A DNA stretch of 64,000 bases from Dyadobacter sp. CY347 (GCF_021502655.1 NZ_JAKFFT010000007.1:124001-188000); one strand, 5' to 3'; positions 26,286 through 36,336 are shown, counted from the first letter of the stretch. Numbers and translations are program-made. The notes: generated by a model not told the origin, from the sequence alone.

Positions 26286-27512
26286 TTAGGCGTCCAGCTC
26301 ACCTGCAATTACATTCAGGCTACTCATGGTCAGGATTGCATCGGAAAGCGTGCTTCCTTTGCACATTTCGGGATATGCCTGGTAATAAATAAAGCTTGGT
26401 CTACGGAAATGCAGCCTGTAAGGAGCCCGGCCGCCATCGCTGATCAGGTAAAAGCCCAACTCGCCATTGCCGCCTTCCACTGCATGGTAAACTTCGCCGA
26501 TAGGAGCATCAATTTCTCCCATGACAATTTTAAAATGATAAATAAGGGCTTCCATGCTCCTGTAAACCTCTTTTTTGGGAGGTAAGTAATATTCAGGCGC
26601 ATCGGCATAATAAGGTCCTTCCGGAAGGTTATTAATGGCTTGTTCTATGATCTTCAGACTTTGCCACATTTCCTCATTCCGAACCATATAACGGTCATAC
26701 GTGTCGCCATGCTGACCGACAGGAATATCAAACTCAAAATCTTCATAAGACGAATAAGGATTCATCACCCTTACATCATAATCCAGACCGGCTGCACGAA
26801 GATTAGGACCTGTGAAACCATAAGATAATGCGCGTTCCAAAGAGATACCACCTACATTAATGGTCCTGTCCATGAAAATCCTGTTGCGATTGAGCAGCTT
26901 TTCAAACTCTTTCAGAACAGGTGGGAAGGATTTTATAAACTCATGGATCTTGCGGATCGCCGTGGTAGAAAGATCTCTCTCCATTCCGCCCAAACGGCCC
27001 ATATTGGTCGTCAGACGCGCACCGCAAACCTCTTCGTAGATTTCGTAAACTTCCTCACGTTTCTGCATTACGTAAAGGAAACCGGTAAAAGCACCCGTAT
27101 CCACACCCAAAATACTGTTGCAAATCAGGTGATCCGTAATCCGTGCCAGTTCCATCATAATCACGCGAATGTATTGCGCTCTTTTGGGAACTTCTACGCT
27201 CAGTAGTTTTTCAACCGTCATATGCCATCCCAGATTGTTGATCGGGGAGGAGCAGTAGTTCATACGGTCTGTAAGGGTTGTGATCTGGTAAAATGGCCTT
27301 CTTTCAGCAATTTTCTCAAATGCACGGTGTATATATCCAATGGTCTGTTCGCCGGAAACGATTTTTTCCCCATCCATTTTCAGGATATTCTGGAAAATAC
27401 CATGCGTTGCAGGGTGAGTAGGACCGAGGTTAAGCGTGGTCAGTTCTTCAACCAGCTCAGGTAGATCGGCGTTTGCGGGAACATTATGTGGTAATAATTC
27501 AATATCTGCCAT
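26286..27512 (-). CDS. nuoD: NADH-quinone oxidoreductase subunit D
   Basis: A 408-residue 49-kDa-type subunit that with NuoB lines the quinone pocket. Signatures include LGPTHPATHGIFQNIL near residue 33 (the quinone-site histidine and Tyr region), GYIHRAFEKIAE and the C-terminal GGRAPYRLHFRRPSF. NuoC and NuoD are separate genes here, not fused as in E. coli. Gap to nuoC 18 bases. Confidence 0.97.
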   Translation of the reverse strand: MADIELLPHNVPANADLPELVEELTTLNLGPTHPATHGIFQNILKMDGEKIVSGEQTIGYIHRAFEKIAERRPFYQITTLTDRMNYCSSPINNLGWHMTVEKLLSVEVPKRAQYIRVIMMELARITDHLICNSILGVDTGAFTGFLYVMQKREEVYEIYEEVCGARLTTNMGRLGGMERDLSTTAIRKIHEFIKSFPPVLKEFEKLLNRNRIFMDRTINVGGISLERALSYGFTGPNLRAAGLDYDVRVMNPYSSYEDFEFDIPVGQHGDTYDRYMVRNEEMWQSLKIIEQAINNLPEGPYYADAPEYYLPPKKEVYRSMEALIYHFKIVMGEIDAPIGEVYHAVEGGNGELGFYLISDGGRAPYRLHFRRPSFIYYQAYPEMCKGSTLSDAILTMSSLNVIAGELDA

Positions 27513-27530
27513 ATCTTACTCAGTATAGGG

Positions 27531-28031
27531 TCATCGGCCAAAAAGGGCATCTGTTTTGTCTTCGCGCGTTGCATCTTCCATCGGAAACTCCCGTCTCATC
27601 GGGAAGTAATCCATCTCCTCAATGTTCAGAATGCGCTTCAAATTGGGGTGTCCGTCAAACATGATCCCAAAAAAATCGTAAGTCTCGCGTTCCATCCAGT
27701 TGGCGGAAGCAAATAAGCCCGTTGCCGTCGGAATGTGAATGTCCGCTTCGGCAATGCTCACCTTGATGCGAACACGGAAATTGTGCACGAAACTGTGCAT
27801 ATGATACACAACCATAAACTCCTTTCCTGCATTATCAGGATAGTGGATGCCGGTAATATCTGTTAAAAAGATAAACTGGTAAGTTTTATGCTTGTGCAAA
27901 AATTCTAAAAGCGGGATAATTTCCTCACGAGAGGTTGAAAGCGTCAGCAATCCGTAAGGTTCTTCAAAGTCAAAAACCTGATCACCAAATTTTTCCAAAA
28001 GCGCTTCGGCTACCTCCTGGTTACTTAGCAT
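27531..28031 (-). CDS. nuoC: NADH-quinone oxidoreductase subunit C
   Basis: A 166-residue 30-kDa-type subunit. The family signature is ASANWMERETYDFFGIMFDGHPNLKRIL with the conserved ERE.YD..GI..GHP pattern. It begins 6 bases after the nuoB stop. The C-terminus (FPMRREFPMEDATREDKTD) is typical. Confidence 0.96.
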   Translation of the reverse strand: MLSNQEVAEALLEKFGDQVFDFEEPYGLLTLSTSREEIIPLLEFLHKHKTYQFIFLTDITGIHYPDNAGKEFMVVYHMHSFVHNFRVRIKVSIAEADIHIPTATGLFASANWMERETYDFFGIMFDGHPNLKRILNIEEMDYFPMRREFPMEDATREDKTDALFGR

Positions 28032-28037
28032 AGGGGA

Positions 28038-28580
28038 TTATTGAATATTATATGATGCTAATAATTCAGAATACTCGTCGGTGTTCCTGCGACGAAGTTT
28101 CTCATTCTGCGCCAGATGCTGAATGTGCATCAGGCCGTCGATGATCTGCTCCGGACGTGGCGGACAGCCGGGCACATACACGTCTACCGGAATGATACGG
28201 TCAATTCCCTGCAGAACGCTGTAAGTGTCAAAAATTCCGCCGCTTGAAGCGCACGCACCAACTGCCATAACCCAACGGGGCTCAGACATTTGCAAATAAA
28301 CCTGCTTTACAACGGGCGCCATTTTCTTGGCGATCGTTCCCATAACCATCAGCAAATCGGCCTGGCGGGGCGAAAAACTTGGTCTTTCGGATCCGAAACG
28401 GGATATATCGTAATGTGCTCCCATTGTTGCCATGAATTCAATTCCACAGCAAGAGGTTGCAAAAGGAAGTGGCCAGAGCGAATAACTTCTCGCCAACCCT
28501 ATGGCTTCATCAAATGAAGTTGCAAAAAAACCAGATCCGCTATGTCCTTGCGGAGCCTCCACAATCGTTACTTCTTTCAT
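28038..28580 (-). CDS. nuoB: NADH-quinone oxidoreductase subunit B
   Basis: A 180-residue subunit that holds the terminal N2 cluster. Ligands are the vicinal Cys pair in ATSCCGIEFMA, the Cys in AVGACASSGG and the Cys in VPGCPPRPE. The ATG at 28580 (MKEVTIVEA) is taken. An upstream TTG adds only six residues. It lies 27 bases after nuoA. Confidence 0.97.
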   Translation of the reverse strand: MKEVTIVEAPQGHSGSGFFATSFDEAIGLARSYSLWPLPFATSCCGIEFMATMGAHYDISRFGSERPSFSPRQADLLMVMGTIAKKMAPVVKQVYLQMSEPRWVMAVGACASSGGIFDTYSVLQGIDRIIPVDVYVPGCPPRPEQIIDGLMHIQHLAQNEKLRRRNTDEYSELLASYNIQ

Positions 28581-28607
28581 AATTTCTCTGTTATCCAAGT
28601 TTGTTGA

Positions 28608-28982
28608 TTACTCTTCCCAGTTCAAAACTCCTTTGCGGATCACATAGTAAAACCCGGAAAGAAGCAATGCCATGAATAATAACATTTCTACAAACCCAAA
28701 CATTCCTAAATCCTTAAAATTAACTGCCCAGGGATACATAAATATCACCTCAACATCAAAAAGGACGAATAGGATGGCAACAAGAAAATATTTTACGGAT
28801 ATCGGCGTGCGCGCATCGCCCACGGATTCAATACCACATTCAAACGGATCGTCTTTTAACTTGCTCTTCCTGCTTGGGCCAATTAGGTGCGTTACAATCA
28901 TTGTGCCACCAATAAAGCCGGCAGCGAGGATGAATTGAACCAATATCGGCAGGTAATCAGAAGGGAAATATGAATTGTTCAT
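28608..28982 (-). CDS. nuoA: NADH-quinone oxidoreductase subunit A
   Basis: A 124-residue membrane subunit with three helices. The conserved loop DPFECGIESVGDARTPISVK and FVLFDVEVIFMYPW identify NuoA/ND3. It is the first gene of the operon, and a good promoter sits ~75-105 bases upstream. Confidence 0.96.
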   Translation of the reverse strand: MNNSYFPSDYLPILVQFILAAGFIGGTMIVTHLIGPSRKSKLKDDPFECGIESVGDARTPISVKYFLVAILFVLFDVEVIFMYPWAVNFKDLGMFGFVEMLLFMALLLSGFYYVIRKGVLNWEE

Positions 28983-29057
28983 TGAGTCAGTTATTCAGTT
29001 ACTATCTACGAAATCAACGTGAAAATGTTGTCAGCGGTGACTTTCTTTCTGGTTTCT

Positions 29058-29089
29058 CAAAATTAGCCTTTGCAAATTTATCAATCAAA
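29058..29089 (-). promoter_or_regulatory. Promoter of the nuo operon
   Basis: On the minus strand a -33 TTTG (29086-29089) is followed after exactly 20 bases by TAATTTTG (29058-29065), a full match to the Bacteroidota promoter. The predicted start near 29050 gives a ~68-base leader before nuoA. Confidence 0.8.
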
Positions 29090-29128
29090 TTCTTTACTTT
29101 ATCTTTTGCCTAATTAGTATGATACTAA

Positions 29129-29154
29129 ATAAGCCCCGGATGGCCGGGGCTTAT
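29129..29154 (-). terminator. Hairpin terminator downstream of the esterase pair
   Basis: ATAAGCCCCGG, loop ATGG, CCGGGGCTTAT: an 11-bp stem, 25 bases beyond the 3' end of the minus-strand gene ending at 29180. No long U-tract follows on the minus strand. Confidence 0.7.
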
Positions 29155-29179
29155 GAACAAAAAAAATGATGATTGAAGC

Positions 29180-31330
29180 TTATCGGATCACAATCTGCTT
29201 CGTAAGGCTCTGACCTTCGCCGGTTACCCGGATAATATATTTTCCCGTCGGCAGATATCTGATGTCTATTTCAACGCGGCTATCCAGCAGCCTTGGTGTT
29301 GTCGTTCTGATAACCCTTCCATAAATGTCGAAGATCGTTACCGCCGCATCGCGAATGTTATCTCTCGACTCGATGTATACGAAATTACCCTCGCTTGGGT
29401 TCGGGTAAATAACAACTTCATTTTGCTCATTGGTCTTGAACTCGCGGGTCGCTGTATCGGAATAACAAGTCAGCAAATCATCGCCAAGTTGAAATACAAC
29501 CTGCGCTCTCGTCGAGTACTCACCTGTTTTCAGGATTTTGATCAGGTTAGCTGTCGTATCCGACTCTATTCCAGGTCTGCGCCAAATGAATTTTGCATCC
29601 AGATCCTCAGTTATGCTGGCCATAATGCTGAACGGGCCTGACGGTTCAATAACCGGTTTGGAAATTTCGGGTCTGATGATCAGCGAAGAAACAGCAGAAT
29701 TCTCAGAAACGCAGCCAAAAATATTCCTGCCCTTCACATAGTAATTACCGCTTTCCGCAATCTGCGCAGTTGCTCCCGTCGCTATCACGTCGTTCGATCC
29801 TTGCTTATACCAGCTGTAAATGTCCGTGCCGTCGGCAACGGAGAATTGAAAAGCAGAATCAAAACAAGCCTGTTGATCGCCTTGTTGCTGAATGGTTGGC
29901 TGATTTGGTTTTGCGCCGTTATCCAGCACAACGACCGAAGTCAAGATAGAATTTCCTGCATTGTCCTTCACCGTGGCGCGGTAAGTGCCGGCGTCAGAAA
30001 CCGTAATGGAGTTTCCGGTAGCGCCGTTGTTCCACAAGTAGGAAGCAAAACCGGTCGGCAAAGTGATGGTAACAGCATTATTCTCCGTCACACAAGCTGC
30101 CTCGATATCAGGGATCGGTGCAGGATTCGTAGGCGTTGCTGTGGAGAAAAAGTTTGCGTCAAGGCTCTCATTCCAGGCATTCGCCAGAATTGTAAGGGCC
30201 TGGTTAGTGCCTTCAAAATCCGTTATGTCCTTTCCAACAAAGTGCGTATTATCGCCGCGATTCGGAACCAAAGGATCGGTCTCGGGTCCGGGATAGGTAG
30301 GATTAAACCTTGTATCTAAAACGGCATTCTGGGCAGCAATGATCTCAGGATTTAATGAAGACGGGATTTTATCCCCGGCAGATGTTCTGGAAGTCCTTGC
30401 AATTACCCAGGTAATCCGCTTATCTCCCGTTTCAGCCCCTAATCTGTTCATAATGAACTGAAGATCGTCCCGGTAAGAGGCAGCAGGAGTTTTAAATAAT
30501 GCATCTGTTTCTCCCTGCATCCACAACACCGCCCTGAGGCCATATTGGTTACCGTAATTTCTAGCGGCGATCCTCAGATTGGCAAATGGCATTTCAGGAG
30601 GATATACGAAGCCGCCGTATTTATTTTTTGTGGTCAGGCCTTTTGCGCTGCTCGCCCAGTTCTCAATGGAAGTGCCTTCCCAGGCCGCATTGATGAACAA
30701 TACAGGAACATTTAATTTTGCAACCAATAAATCACCCAATACACCCCAGCACCATGCCGACTGGCCTCTCGGAGACATAATTCCAAGATCTCTTGATATT
30801 TTAGAGAATGCCGGCGGAACAGGGTCCGTTAAGCGATCGACGTCATCATTATTGTAGTTGGAAACATACATTACACGATCATCCTGAGCCGAAGGTCCTG
30901 GATACTTCTTTAACCCCTGCGCATTGGACTGTCCTGCGATAATAAAAACTTCGCCAACACCCAGCCTGGAAAGAATGTCCCTGCCAACGACCTTTCCGTC
31001 TGAAAGTCCGCGGACTTCGAGAGAATACCAGCCGCCTGTTAATGTGATATCACCTTTAAAAACGCCGCCCTTAGGAGCCTCCTGCAAAGATTTCCAAGGT
31101 GTTTCAAAGCCCTGACCCTGTACCACAGGCACCGCGCGGGCTTCAATTTTGTCCATCGGGACAGTAAATGTTCCCGTAACGGTTATTTCTCTCTGTCCCC
31201 TGATATTTTGCTGATATACAGCCTGGAAAGCTGGTGAAGTGATTCGGATTTGCGAGAAAGCAGTTGAAGATATAATACTGATTAACAGCAATGCCTTTGC
31301 CACAACCGGGAGAATAATTCTATAACGCAT
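29180..31330 (-). CDS. Secreted SGNH esterase (sialate O-acetylesterase-like) with T9SS tail
   Basis: A 716-residue exported protein. Signal peptide ~1-26 (ending STAFSQ), a beta-rich leader, then a SASA/CE6-type SGNH domain. Its nucleophile block is IIAGQSNAQG (about 125-134), the WMQGETDA block is at about 272 and DNTHF (probable catalytic Asp/His) at about 360. Two or three Ig-like segments follow, then a type A T9SS sorting domain from about 638 (VIYPNPSEG to the last residue). Predicted to remove acyl groups from sugars at the cell surface. ATG 31330 gives the signal peptide. Paralogous to the next upstream gene. Confidence 0.9.
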   Translation of the reverse strand: MRYRIILPVVAKALLLISIISSTAFSQIRITSPAFQAVYQQNIRGQREITVTGTFTVPMDKIEARAVPVVQGQGFETPWKSLQEAPKGGVFKGDITLTGGWYSLEVRGLSDGKVVGRDILSRLGVGEVFIIAGQSNAQGLKKYPGPSAQDDRVMYVSNYNNDDVDRLTDPVPPAFSKISRDLGIMSPRGQSAWCWGVLGDLLVAKLNVPVLFINAAWEGTSIENWASSAKGLTTKNKYGGFVYPPEMPFANLRIAARNYGNQYGLRAVLWMQGETDALFKTPAASYRDDLQFIMNRLGAETGDKRITWVIARTSRTSAGDKIPSSLNPEIIAAQNAVLDTRFNPTYPGPETDPLVPNRGDNTHFVGKDITDFEGTNQALTILANAWNESLDANFFSTATPTNPAPIPDIEAACVTENNAVTITLPTGFASYLWNNGATGNSITVSDAGTYRATVKDNAGNSILTSVVVLDNGAKPNQPTIQQQGDQQACFDSAFQFSVADGTDIYSWYKQGSNDVIATGATAQIAESGNYYVKGRNIFGCVSENSAVSSLIIRPEISKPVIEPSGPFSIMASITEDLDAKFIWRRPGIESDTTANLIKILKTGEYSTRAQVVFQLGDDLLTCYSDTATREFKTNEQNEVVIYPNPSEGNFVYIESRDNIRDAAVTIFDIYGRVIRTTTPRLLDSRVEIDIRYLPTGKYIIRVTGEGQSLTKQIVIR

Positions 31331-31415
31331 TGGAATTCTTAAACAGGGTAAAAATTTGTATATCTGACAGATGTTGGATTTTCGACATGGGCGTGTGCGC
31401 ATCACAAAACGGTCA

Positions 31416-31423
31416 CAAATGTA
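31416..31423 (-). promoter_or_regulatory. -7 element for the 716-residue esterase gene
   Basis: TACATTTG on the minus strand matches TANNTTTG and lies 85 bases upstream of the ATG. It indicates that this gene has its own promoter in the 159-base gap after its paralogue. Confidence 0.55.
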
Positions 31424-31489
31424 AATGATTATTTTTGCTAAAATATCACTATTCCGTTTTTTTGATTACATCACAGGTGCTATGACCGT

Positions 31490-34400
31490 TTACTGAACAA
31501 TAATCAGCTTTTGGGATGCCGTAAACGCCACCGAAACGATCCGTACCACATACAAACCACTTGATAAGCCCTGGATATTAAAGAATTGCTGACTGTCAAA
31601 TCTGTTCACCCGGAAGGTTCGGTGGATAACCCCGCGGCTGTCAATGATCTGTACTTCCGCGTTATTCAAGTTTTGTAATGTTTCAATAGTGATCTTACCG
31701 TCAACAACCGGGTTTGGATAAGTAACAAAACCTGGATTCTGGGTATCAGCAATGAAGTTGAATGGATCAGAGAAATCTGAAAAACAAGTTAACGTCGGGC
31801 TGTAAACCACTGTATTGTTCACTACATAACTTCCCGACCGGATCGCTTTCAATGTCGTTCCATTCTCGGTCAGCTCCTGCCCGTTGAGCTTCCAGACGTG
31901 ATCTCCTGAATTTAAATTATTTTCTGCCAGCAATGTAAACACCCCGATTTGTTTGATCGTCGGCCGGGTTGGCGTAGGCTTTACATCCACTTTGATGAAT
32001 CTCGAAAATGGTGAATAACAGCCCTTTTCATCCCGCACCCTCGCTGCGTAGTTACCCGATGTATCTGCCTGAATGCTTTCACCTTCTTCCAGGGTGCTCC
32101 AAAAAAATGTATTTCCCAATGTTGCTTTCAGTACAACGAAGTCACCATCACAGAAAGTCGTGTCGCCTTCCGCAGCGACATTGGGTGCTGGCGGCAGGGC
32201 AAGCGTCTCTGTGGTAATCTGGTTACTAGGGTCAGAAAAGCATTGGAATTCGTTGATCGTCTGCACGGAGAATGTTCCTGGCGTGGTAACTTTTAATGAT
32301 TGAGTCGAAGCGCCATTGCTCCAAAGGAACGCAGCGGCTGCCGAAGATTGCAGATTAACGCTCAGATCGGCACAGAAAACCGTCGGGCCATCAGCGCGGA
32401 TCGTGGGTGTTTCGGGAAGGACATTCGCAACAACCCTTACAACCGGCGAAACAGGAGATACACATCCGTTTTCATCCTTGGCAGCAATTGTAAAATTACC
32501 GGAATTGCGAATCTCGATTTCTCTGCCGGTTTCGCCATTGCTCCATTGGTAAGAAAATGCTTCACTGCTTCTTAATGTCGTATAATCACGAAGGCAGAAT
32601 GTTGTTGGGCGCAATGCGGTAATGGCCGGTGTTGCCGGAAGCGCATTTACTCTCACAGCTATCTCGTCCGAAGTCGCTTCACAGCCATTTGAATCGCGTT
32701 GTTTCAGCGAGAATGTGCCTGAGGTTGTAACTGTTATTGCTTTTGAAGTAGCTGCCGTGTTCCATATATTTCCACTATCGTAGTTGGAAGTCATGGTCAC
32801 GTTCTCACCCTGGCAGAAAGTAGTGTTCCCGCTTAATGCCACCACAGGTTTTTGTGGTAATGCATTAACCTTCACATTAACAGGATCGGAATCAGGTGAG
32901 TAGCATCCGACATTATCCACTGCTCTTACCTTGTATTCACCAGAAGACTTCACGACGATGGTTGCCGTGTTGCCGCCGTTTGACCAGGCGTTTGTCAATT
33001 GTGAGTCGGAGGTAAGGCTTACTTCTCCGCCATCACAAAATTCAAGAACGCCCGAAGCAGCGATTTTTGGCTTTGGTGGCAAAGGTGCGGTAGAAACCGT
33101 CATTGTGATTTTATCTGACGTTGACTCACAACCATACACGTTCCTGGTAGTTACTGAATATTCGCCACCCGTAGTGATGCCTATCCGGTCGCTCGTGGAC
33201 CCGTTGCTCCATCGCACGTTTTCGGAAATGCTTGATATCAATGTTGCAGTGTTACCCAAGCAAACCGGGTTGCTTCCTTCAAGCTGAATCGTTGGTCTAT
33301 TGGGTTGAATGTTTTCGTTAACCCTGATATCCGGGGAGAAGATATAACGACCTTTTCCATCACGTGCGCTAACCTGATAAGTGCCGTTTCCAACTTGTGC
33401 TGTATTGGAATTTGACCCATTGCTCCAGTTAAACTGTGAGAGGCCATCATTATCGGCAGTTAAGTTCAGATTACCATTTCCAGCACATGCAGCTGTGACT
33501 TTCAATGGTCTCACGCCCTGATAGGGATTAGAATTGGCAAAGAAATTATCATTCAGTTGCTGTGCCCATGCATCGCTCAGCTGCCTGATGCCATCATCTC
33601 TGAAATGGACCCCTTCGCCGTCTATACGGGGAATTTGGATCACATCGGTATTTGGTCCCTGAAAAACGTTCGGAACATTATTAATAACCTGTTGCTGTCC
33701 ATTCGTTACGTTCGACGATGGTCCTAGCCGGTTGTCGTAAGAAGTAATGGAAACAATCCAGGAAATATTTTCGCCTGCATCATTTCTGCTCGTTTCGATA
33801 ACCGTCTTTAAATCATTGAAATACGCCTCAGAGCTTATGGGTCTGACATGATCAGACTCCCCTTGCTGCCAGATAATGCCCCGTAACCCGGTAATCGGTG
33901 TTAGGCGTTGAATCACATTACGCATATTTCCGTAAGGCATTCCGAATGGCTGGAAGTTCACCGGTGCGTACACAGATTGCGTTTCACCATTGATACTTTC
34001 TTTCCAGTTTCTGATCGCGGTCCCTGTCCAGGCAACATTGTAAAACAATACCGGGACGCCAAGCTTGTTAACGAGCTGATCGCCAAGCCTTCCCCAGCTC
34101 CATGCAGAGTTTCCTCTTGGTGATATCTTTGTCTCTCCATCCAGGTGGCTAAAAGACGGGTGTATGTCGTAAGTTTGTGGGAAAGACTCGTTGTAAAGCT
34201 TATTAATAGTGCTTACACGGTCATCCTGCGCACCTTGTGCGCCCACATCTTTAAAACCTTCCGCATTGGATTGTCCGGCGATGATAAATACTTCCCCTAT
34301 GCCAACATGGTCTATCCGCGCATCTCCTATGTGCTGATCTCCGTTGTAAGCACGCACCTGGAGTGAATACCAGCCGCCATCTGTACTAAGGCTCCCGGTG

Positions 34401-34651
34401 TAAAAGCCACCGCCAATATCAAGATCTTTCCATTCAGTATTGCGGCCCTGGCCGTTAATAGCTTCCAGCCTCGCTTCAATTCTTGTAGTGATTTTTGTGT
34501 AAGTGCCTGAAATGTAAATGTTAGCGCGATTGCCCTTATCCCGTTGAAATACTGCACGGTCCGTAGGAAAATCAATGCTTACTTGCGCGGAAGAGGTGAA
34601 CGAAAACAAGATTAATCCTACCCAGAACAAGTATGGTAGATAGTGCTTCAT
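31490..34651 (-). CDS. Large secreted SGNH esterase with Ig-like repeats and T9SS tail
   Basis: A 1053-residue exported protein, paralogue of its downstream neighbour. Signal peptide ~1-22 (ending TSSAQ). The SASA/SGNH domain has IIAGQSNAEG (about 121-130), WQQGESDH (about 261) and GEGVHF (about 345); here the residue three before the catalytic His is Glu rather than the Asp seen in the paralogue. Residues ~385-960 hold seven clear ~85-residue Ig-like repeats, each with a paired Cys pattern such as TTFCQGENV...GCEATS, plus one degenerate repeat. A type A T9SS domain (TYPNPVVDGKITIE) closes the protein. Likely a surface glycan esterase on a rigid stalk. Confidence 0.9.
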   Translation of the reverse strand: MKHYLPYLFWVGLILFSFTSSAQVSIDFPTDRAVFQRDKGNRANIYISGTYTKITTRIEARLEAINGQGRNTEWKDLDIGGGFYTGSLSTDGGWYSLQVRAYNGDQHIGDARIDHVGIGEVFIIAGQSNAEGFKDVGAQGAQDDRVSTINKLYNESFPQTYDIHPSFSHLDGETKISPRGNSAWSWGRLGDQLVNKLGVPVLFYNVAWTGTAIRNWKESINGETQSVYAPVNFQPFGMPYGNMRNVIQRLTPITGLRGIIWQQGESDHVRPISSEAYFNDLKTVIETSRNDAGENISWIVSITSYDNRLGPSSNVTNGQQQVINNVPNVFQGPNTDVIQIPRIDGEGVHFRDDGIRQLSDAWAQQLNDNFFANSNPYQGVRPLKVTAACAGNGNLNLTADNDGLSQFNWSNGSNSNTAQVGNGTYQVSARDGKGRYIFSPDIRVNENIQPNRPTIQLEGSNPVCLGNTATLISSISENVRWSNGSTSDRIGITTGGEYSVTTRNVYGCESTSDKITMTVSTAPLPPKPKIAASGVLEFCDGGEVSLTSDSQLTNAWSNGGNTATIVVKSSGEYKVRAVDNVGCYSPDSDPVNVKVNALPQKPVVALSGNTTFCQGENVTMTSNYDSGNIWNTAATSKAITVTTSGTFSLKQRDSNGCEATSDEIAVRVNALPATPAITALRPTTFCLRDYTTLRSSEAFSYQWSNGETGREIEIRNSGNFTIAAKDENGCVSPVSPVVRVVANVLPETPTIRADGPTVFCADLSVNLQSSAAAAFLWSNGASTQSLKVTTPGTFSVQTINEFQCFSDPSNQITTETLALPPAPNVAAEGDTTFCDGDFVVLKATLGNTFFWSTLEEGESIQADTSGNYAARVRDEKGCYSPFSRFIKVDVKPTPTRPTIKQIGVFTLLAENNLNSGDHVWKLNGQELTENGTTLKAIRSGSYVVNNTVVYSPTLTCFSDFSDPFNFIADTQNPGFVTYPNPVVDGKITIETLQNLNNAEVQIIDSRGVIHRTFRVNRFDSQQFFNIQGLSSGLYVVRIVSVAFTASQKLIIVQ

Positions 34652-34725
34652 GAGGAATAAAAATTCATTAGATTAACTCCTTGGACACACAAATTGCATC
34701 AATTGGTTGCCTGTTTCAAGAAAAT

Positions 34726-35733
34726 TTATTTTACGGACAACGGCGAATTGATGAGATTCCATATCTGATCTTTCAATTGTTCAATTCCTTCTTGGGTAAT
34801 TGCAGAAATTAAAATACTGGGTATGGATGCTGGAACTTGCGTTTTTAAATCAGCGCGTTCTTCTTCGGAAAGCACGTCAATTTTCGAGATCGCGAGAATG
34901 CGATTCTTATCGAGAAGGGAAGGATTGTATATTCTTAGCTCTTGGAGCAATGTTTCGTATTCAGCATTAATGTCCTCACTGTCAGCAGGAACCATGAACA
35001 GCAGGATGGAATTCCTTTCTATATGACGCAAAAAGCGTAAGCCCAGGCCTTTTCCCTGAGATGCGCCTTCTATAATGCCGGGAATGTCGGCCATAACGAA
35101 AGATTTGTAGTCCCTGTAAGAAACTACGCCCAAATTGGGCACCAATGTGGTAAAGGGATAATCCGCAATTTCCGGGCGTGCTGCTGAAACCACGGAAAGC
35201 AATGTGGACTTGCCTGCATTAGGGAAACCAACCAGGCCCACGTCCGCTAACACCTTCAATTCCAGGATGATCCAGGCTTCAAGCCCTGCTTCTCCTGTCT
35301 GCGCGTGCTGCGGTGTTTGGTTCGTAGCCGATTTGAAATGGTCATTTCCCATTCCGCCGCGACCGCCTTTCAGCAGAATCACTTCCTGGCCGTCTTCTGT
35401 GATCTCAAAAAGTTGTTCTCCGGTTTCCGCATTTTTAGCGATTGTTCCCAGCGGCACTTCCAAAATAATGTCCTTACCGATTGCGCCTGAACGTCGCCCG
35501 CCTTCACCGCCTTTTCCATCAAAGGCTTTGATGTGCTTGGTATATTTCAGGTGGAGCAATGTCCATAGCTGGCTGTTCCCTTTTAGGATCACGTGACCGC
35601 CGCGTCCGCCGTCACCGCCGTCCGGACCGCCTTTTTCAACGTGTTTTTCCCTTCTGAAATGCAGTGAACCTGCACCGCCAGAACCGGAGCGCACATTAAT
35701 TTTGACGTAATCAATAAAATTGGAGGAAGCCAT
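34726..35733 (-). CDS. obg: Obg-family GTPase
   Basis: A 335-residue ribosome-associated GTPase. The glycine-rich Obg fold occupies ~1-158 ([12 protein letters not shown]), and the G domain begins with GFPNAGKST (about 164). Switch II is DIPGIIEGA, followed by a late G4-like SKID. It lacks the extra C-terminal OCT domain, as in E. coli-type short forms. It follows adk by 21 bases, the usual Bacteroidota adk-obg pairing. Confidence 0.96.
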   Translation of the reverse strand: MASSNFIDYVKINVRSGSGGAGSLHFRREKHVEKGGPDGGDGGRGGHVILKGNSQLWTLLHLKYTKHIKAFDGKGGEGGRRSGAIGKDIILEVPLGTIAKNAETGEQLFEITEDGQEVILLKGGRGGMGNDHFKSATNQTPQHAQTGEAGLEAWIILELKVLADVGLVGFPNAGKSTLLSVVSAARPEIADYPFTTLVPNLGVVSYRDYKSFVMADIPGIIEGASQGKGLGLRFLRHIERNSILLFMVPADSEDINAEYETLLQELRIYNPSLLDKNRILAISKIDVLSEEERADLKTQVPASIPSILISAITQEGIEQLKDQIWNLINSPLSVK

Positions 35734-35754
35734 GTGTATAGTGAATGAGTAAAA

Positions 35755-36336
35755 TTATTTAACAGTAACCTGCGAAATGGCCTTATTAATTTCTTCAAAA
35801 ATGAAATCAATCTCACCAATTCCGTCGATTGCAACAAATTTTCCTTGTTCCTGGTAATAGTCAGCAACCGGTTTGGTTTTGCTGTTGTATTCCTGGATAC
35901 GTTTGCTGATCAGCTCTTCATTCTGATCGTCCGGGCGACCAGAAGTCTTTCCACGGTTAAGCAAACGAGCAAGCAACTCATTATCGTCTACAACCAACGC
36001 AATCATTACGGAAATACTTTCATCATAGCTGGCCAAAAGCTGGTCAAGCGCCTCCGATTGCTTTACAGTCCGCGGGAATCCGTCGAAGATGAAGCCGGCA
36101 GCATTCCTGTGTTCTTTTAACTTATTGTCGATCATGCCGATCACCACCTCATCAGGCACCAAAATGCCCTGATCCATCAATGTTTTTGCTTTAAGGCCCA
36201 ATTCTGATCCTGCCTGGATTTCTGATCGCAGCAGATCACCTGTCGAGAGGTGTATGAGTTTGTATTTAGCAATAATATTTTCACTTTGAGTGCCTTTACC
36301 TGCACCCGGAGGGCCAAACAGTATAAGATTCAGCAT
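35755..36336 (-). CDS. adk: Adenylate kinase
   Basis: A 193-residue enzyme (ATP + AMP to 2 ADP). P-loop GPPGAGKGT at residues 8-16, AMP-binding HLSTGDLLR and GFPRTVKQ. The LID is short and has no zinc-binding cysteines (RGKTSGRPDDQ), consistent with the compact adk type. First gene of the adk-obg unit. The -7 element TAAATTTG on the minus strand (36381-36388) lies upstream. Confidence 0.97.
   Translation of the reverse strand: MLNLILFGPPGAGKGTQSENIIAKYKLIHLSTGDLLRSEIQAGSELGLKAKTLMDQGILVPDEVVIGMIDNKLKEHRNAAGFIFDGFPRTVKQSEALDQLLASYDESISVMIALVVDDNELLARLLNRGKTSGRPDDQNEELISKRIQEYNSKTKPVADYYQEQGKFVAIDGIGEIDFIFEEINKAISQVTVK

Noticed and set aside
29801..30319. 172-residue frame opposite the secreted esterase
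   Set aside because: Antisense shadow; no start signal or domain.
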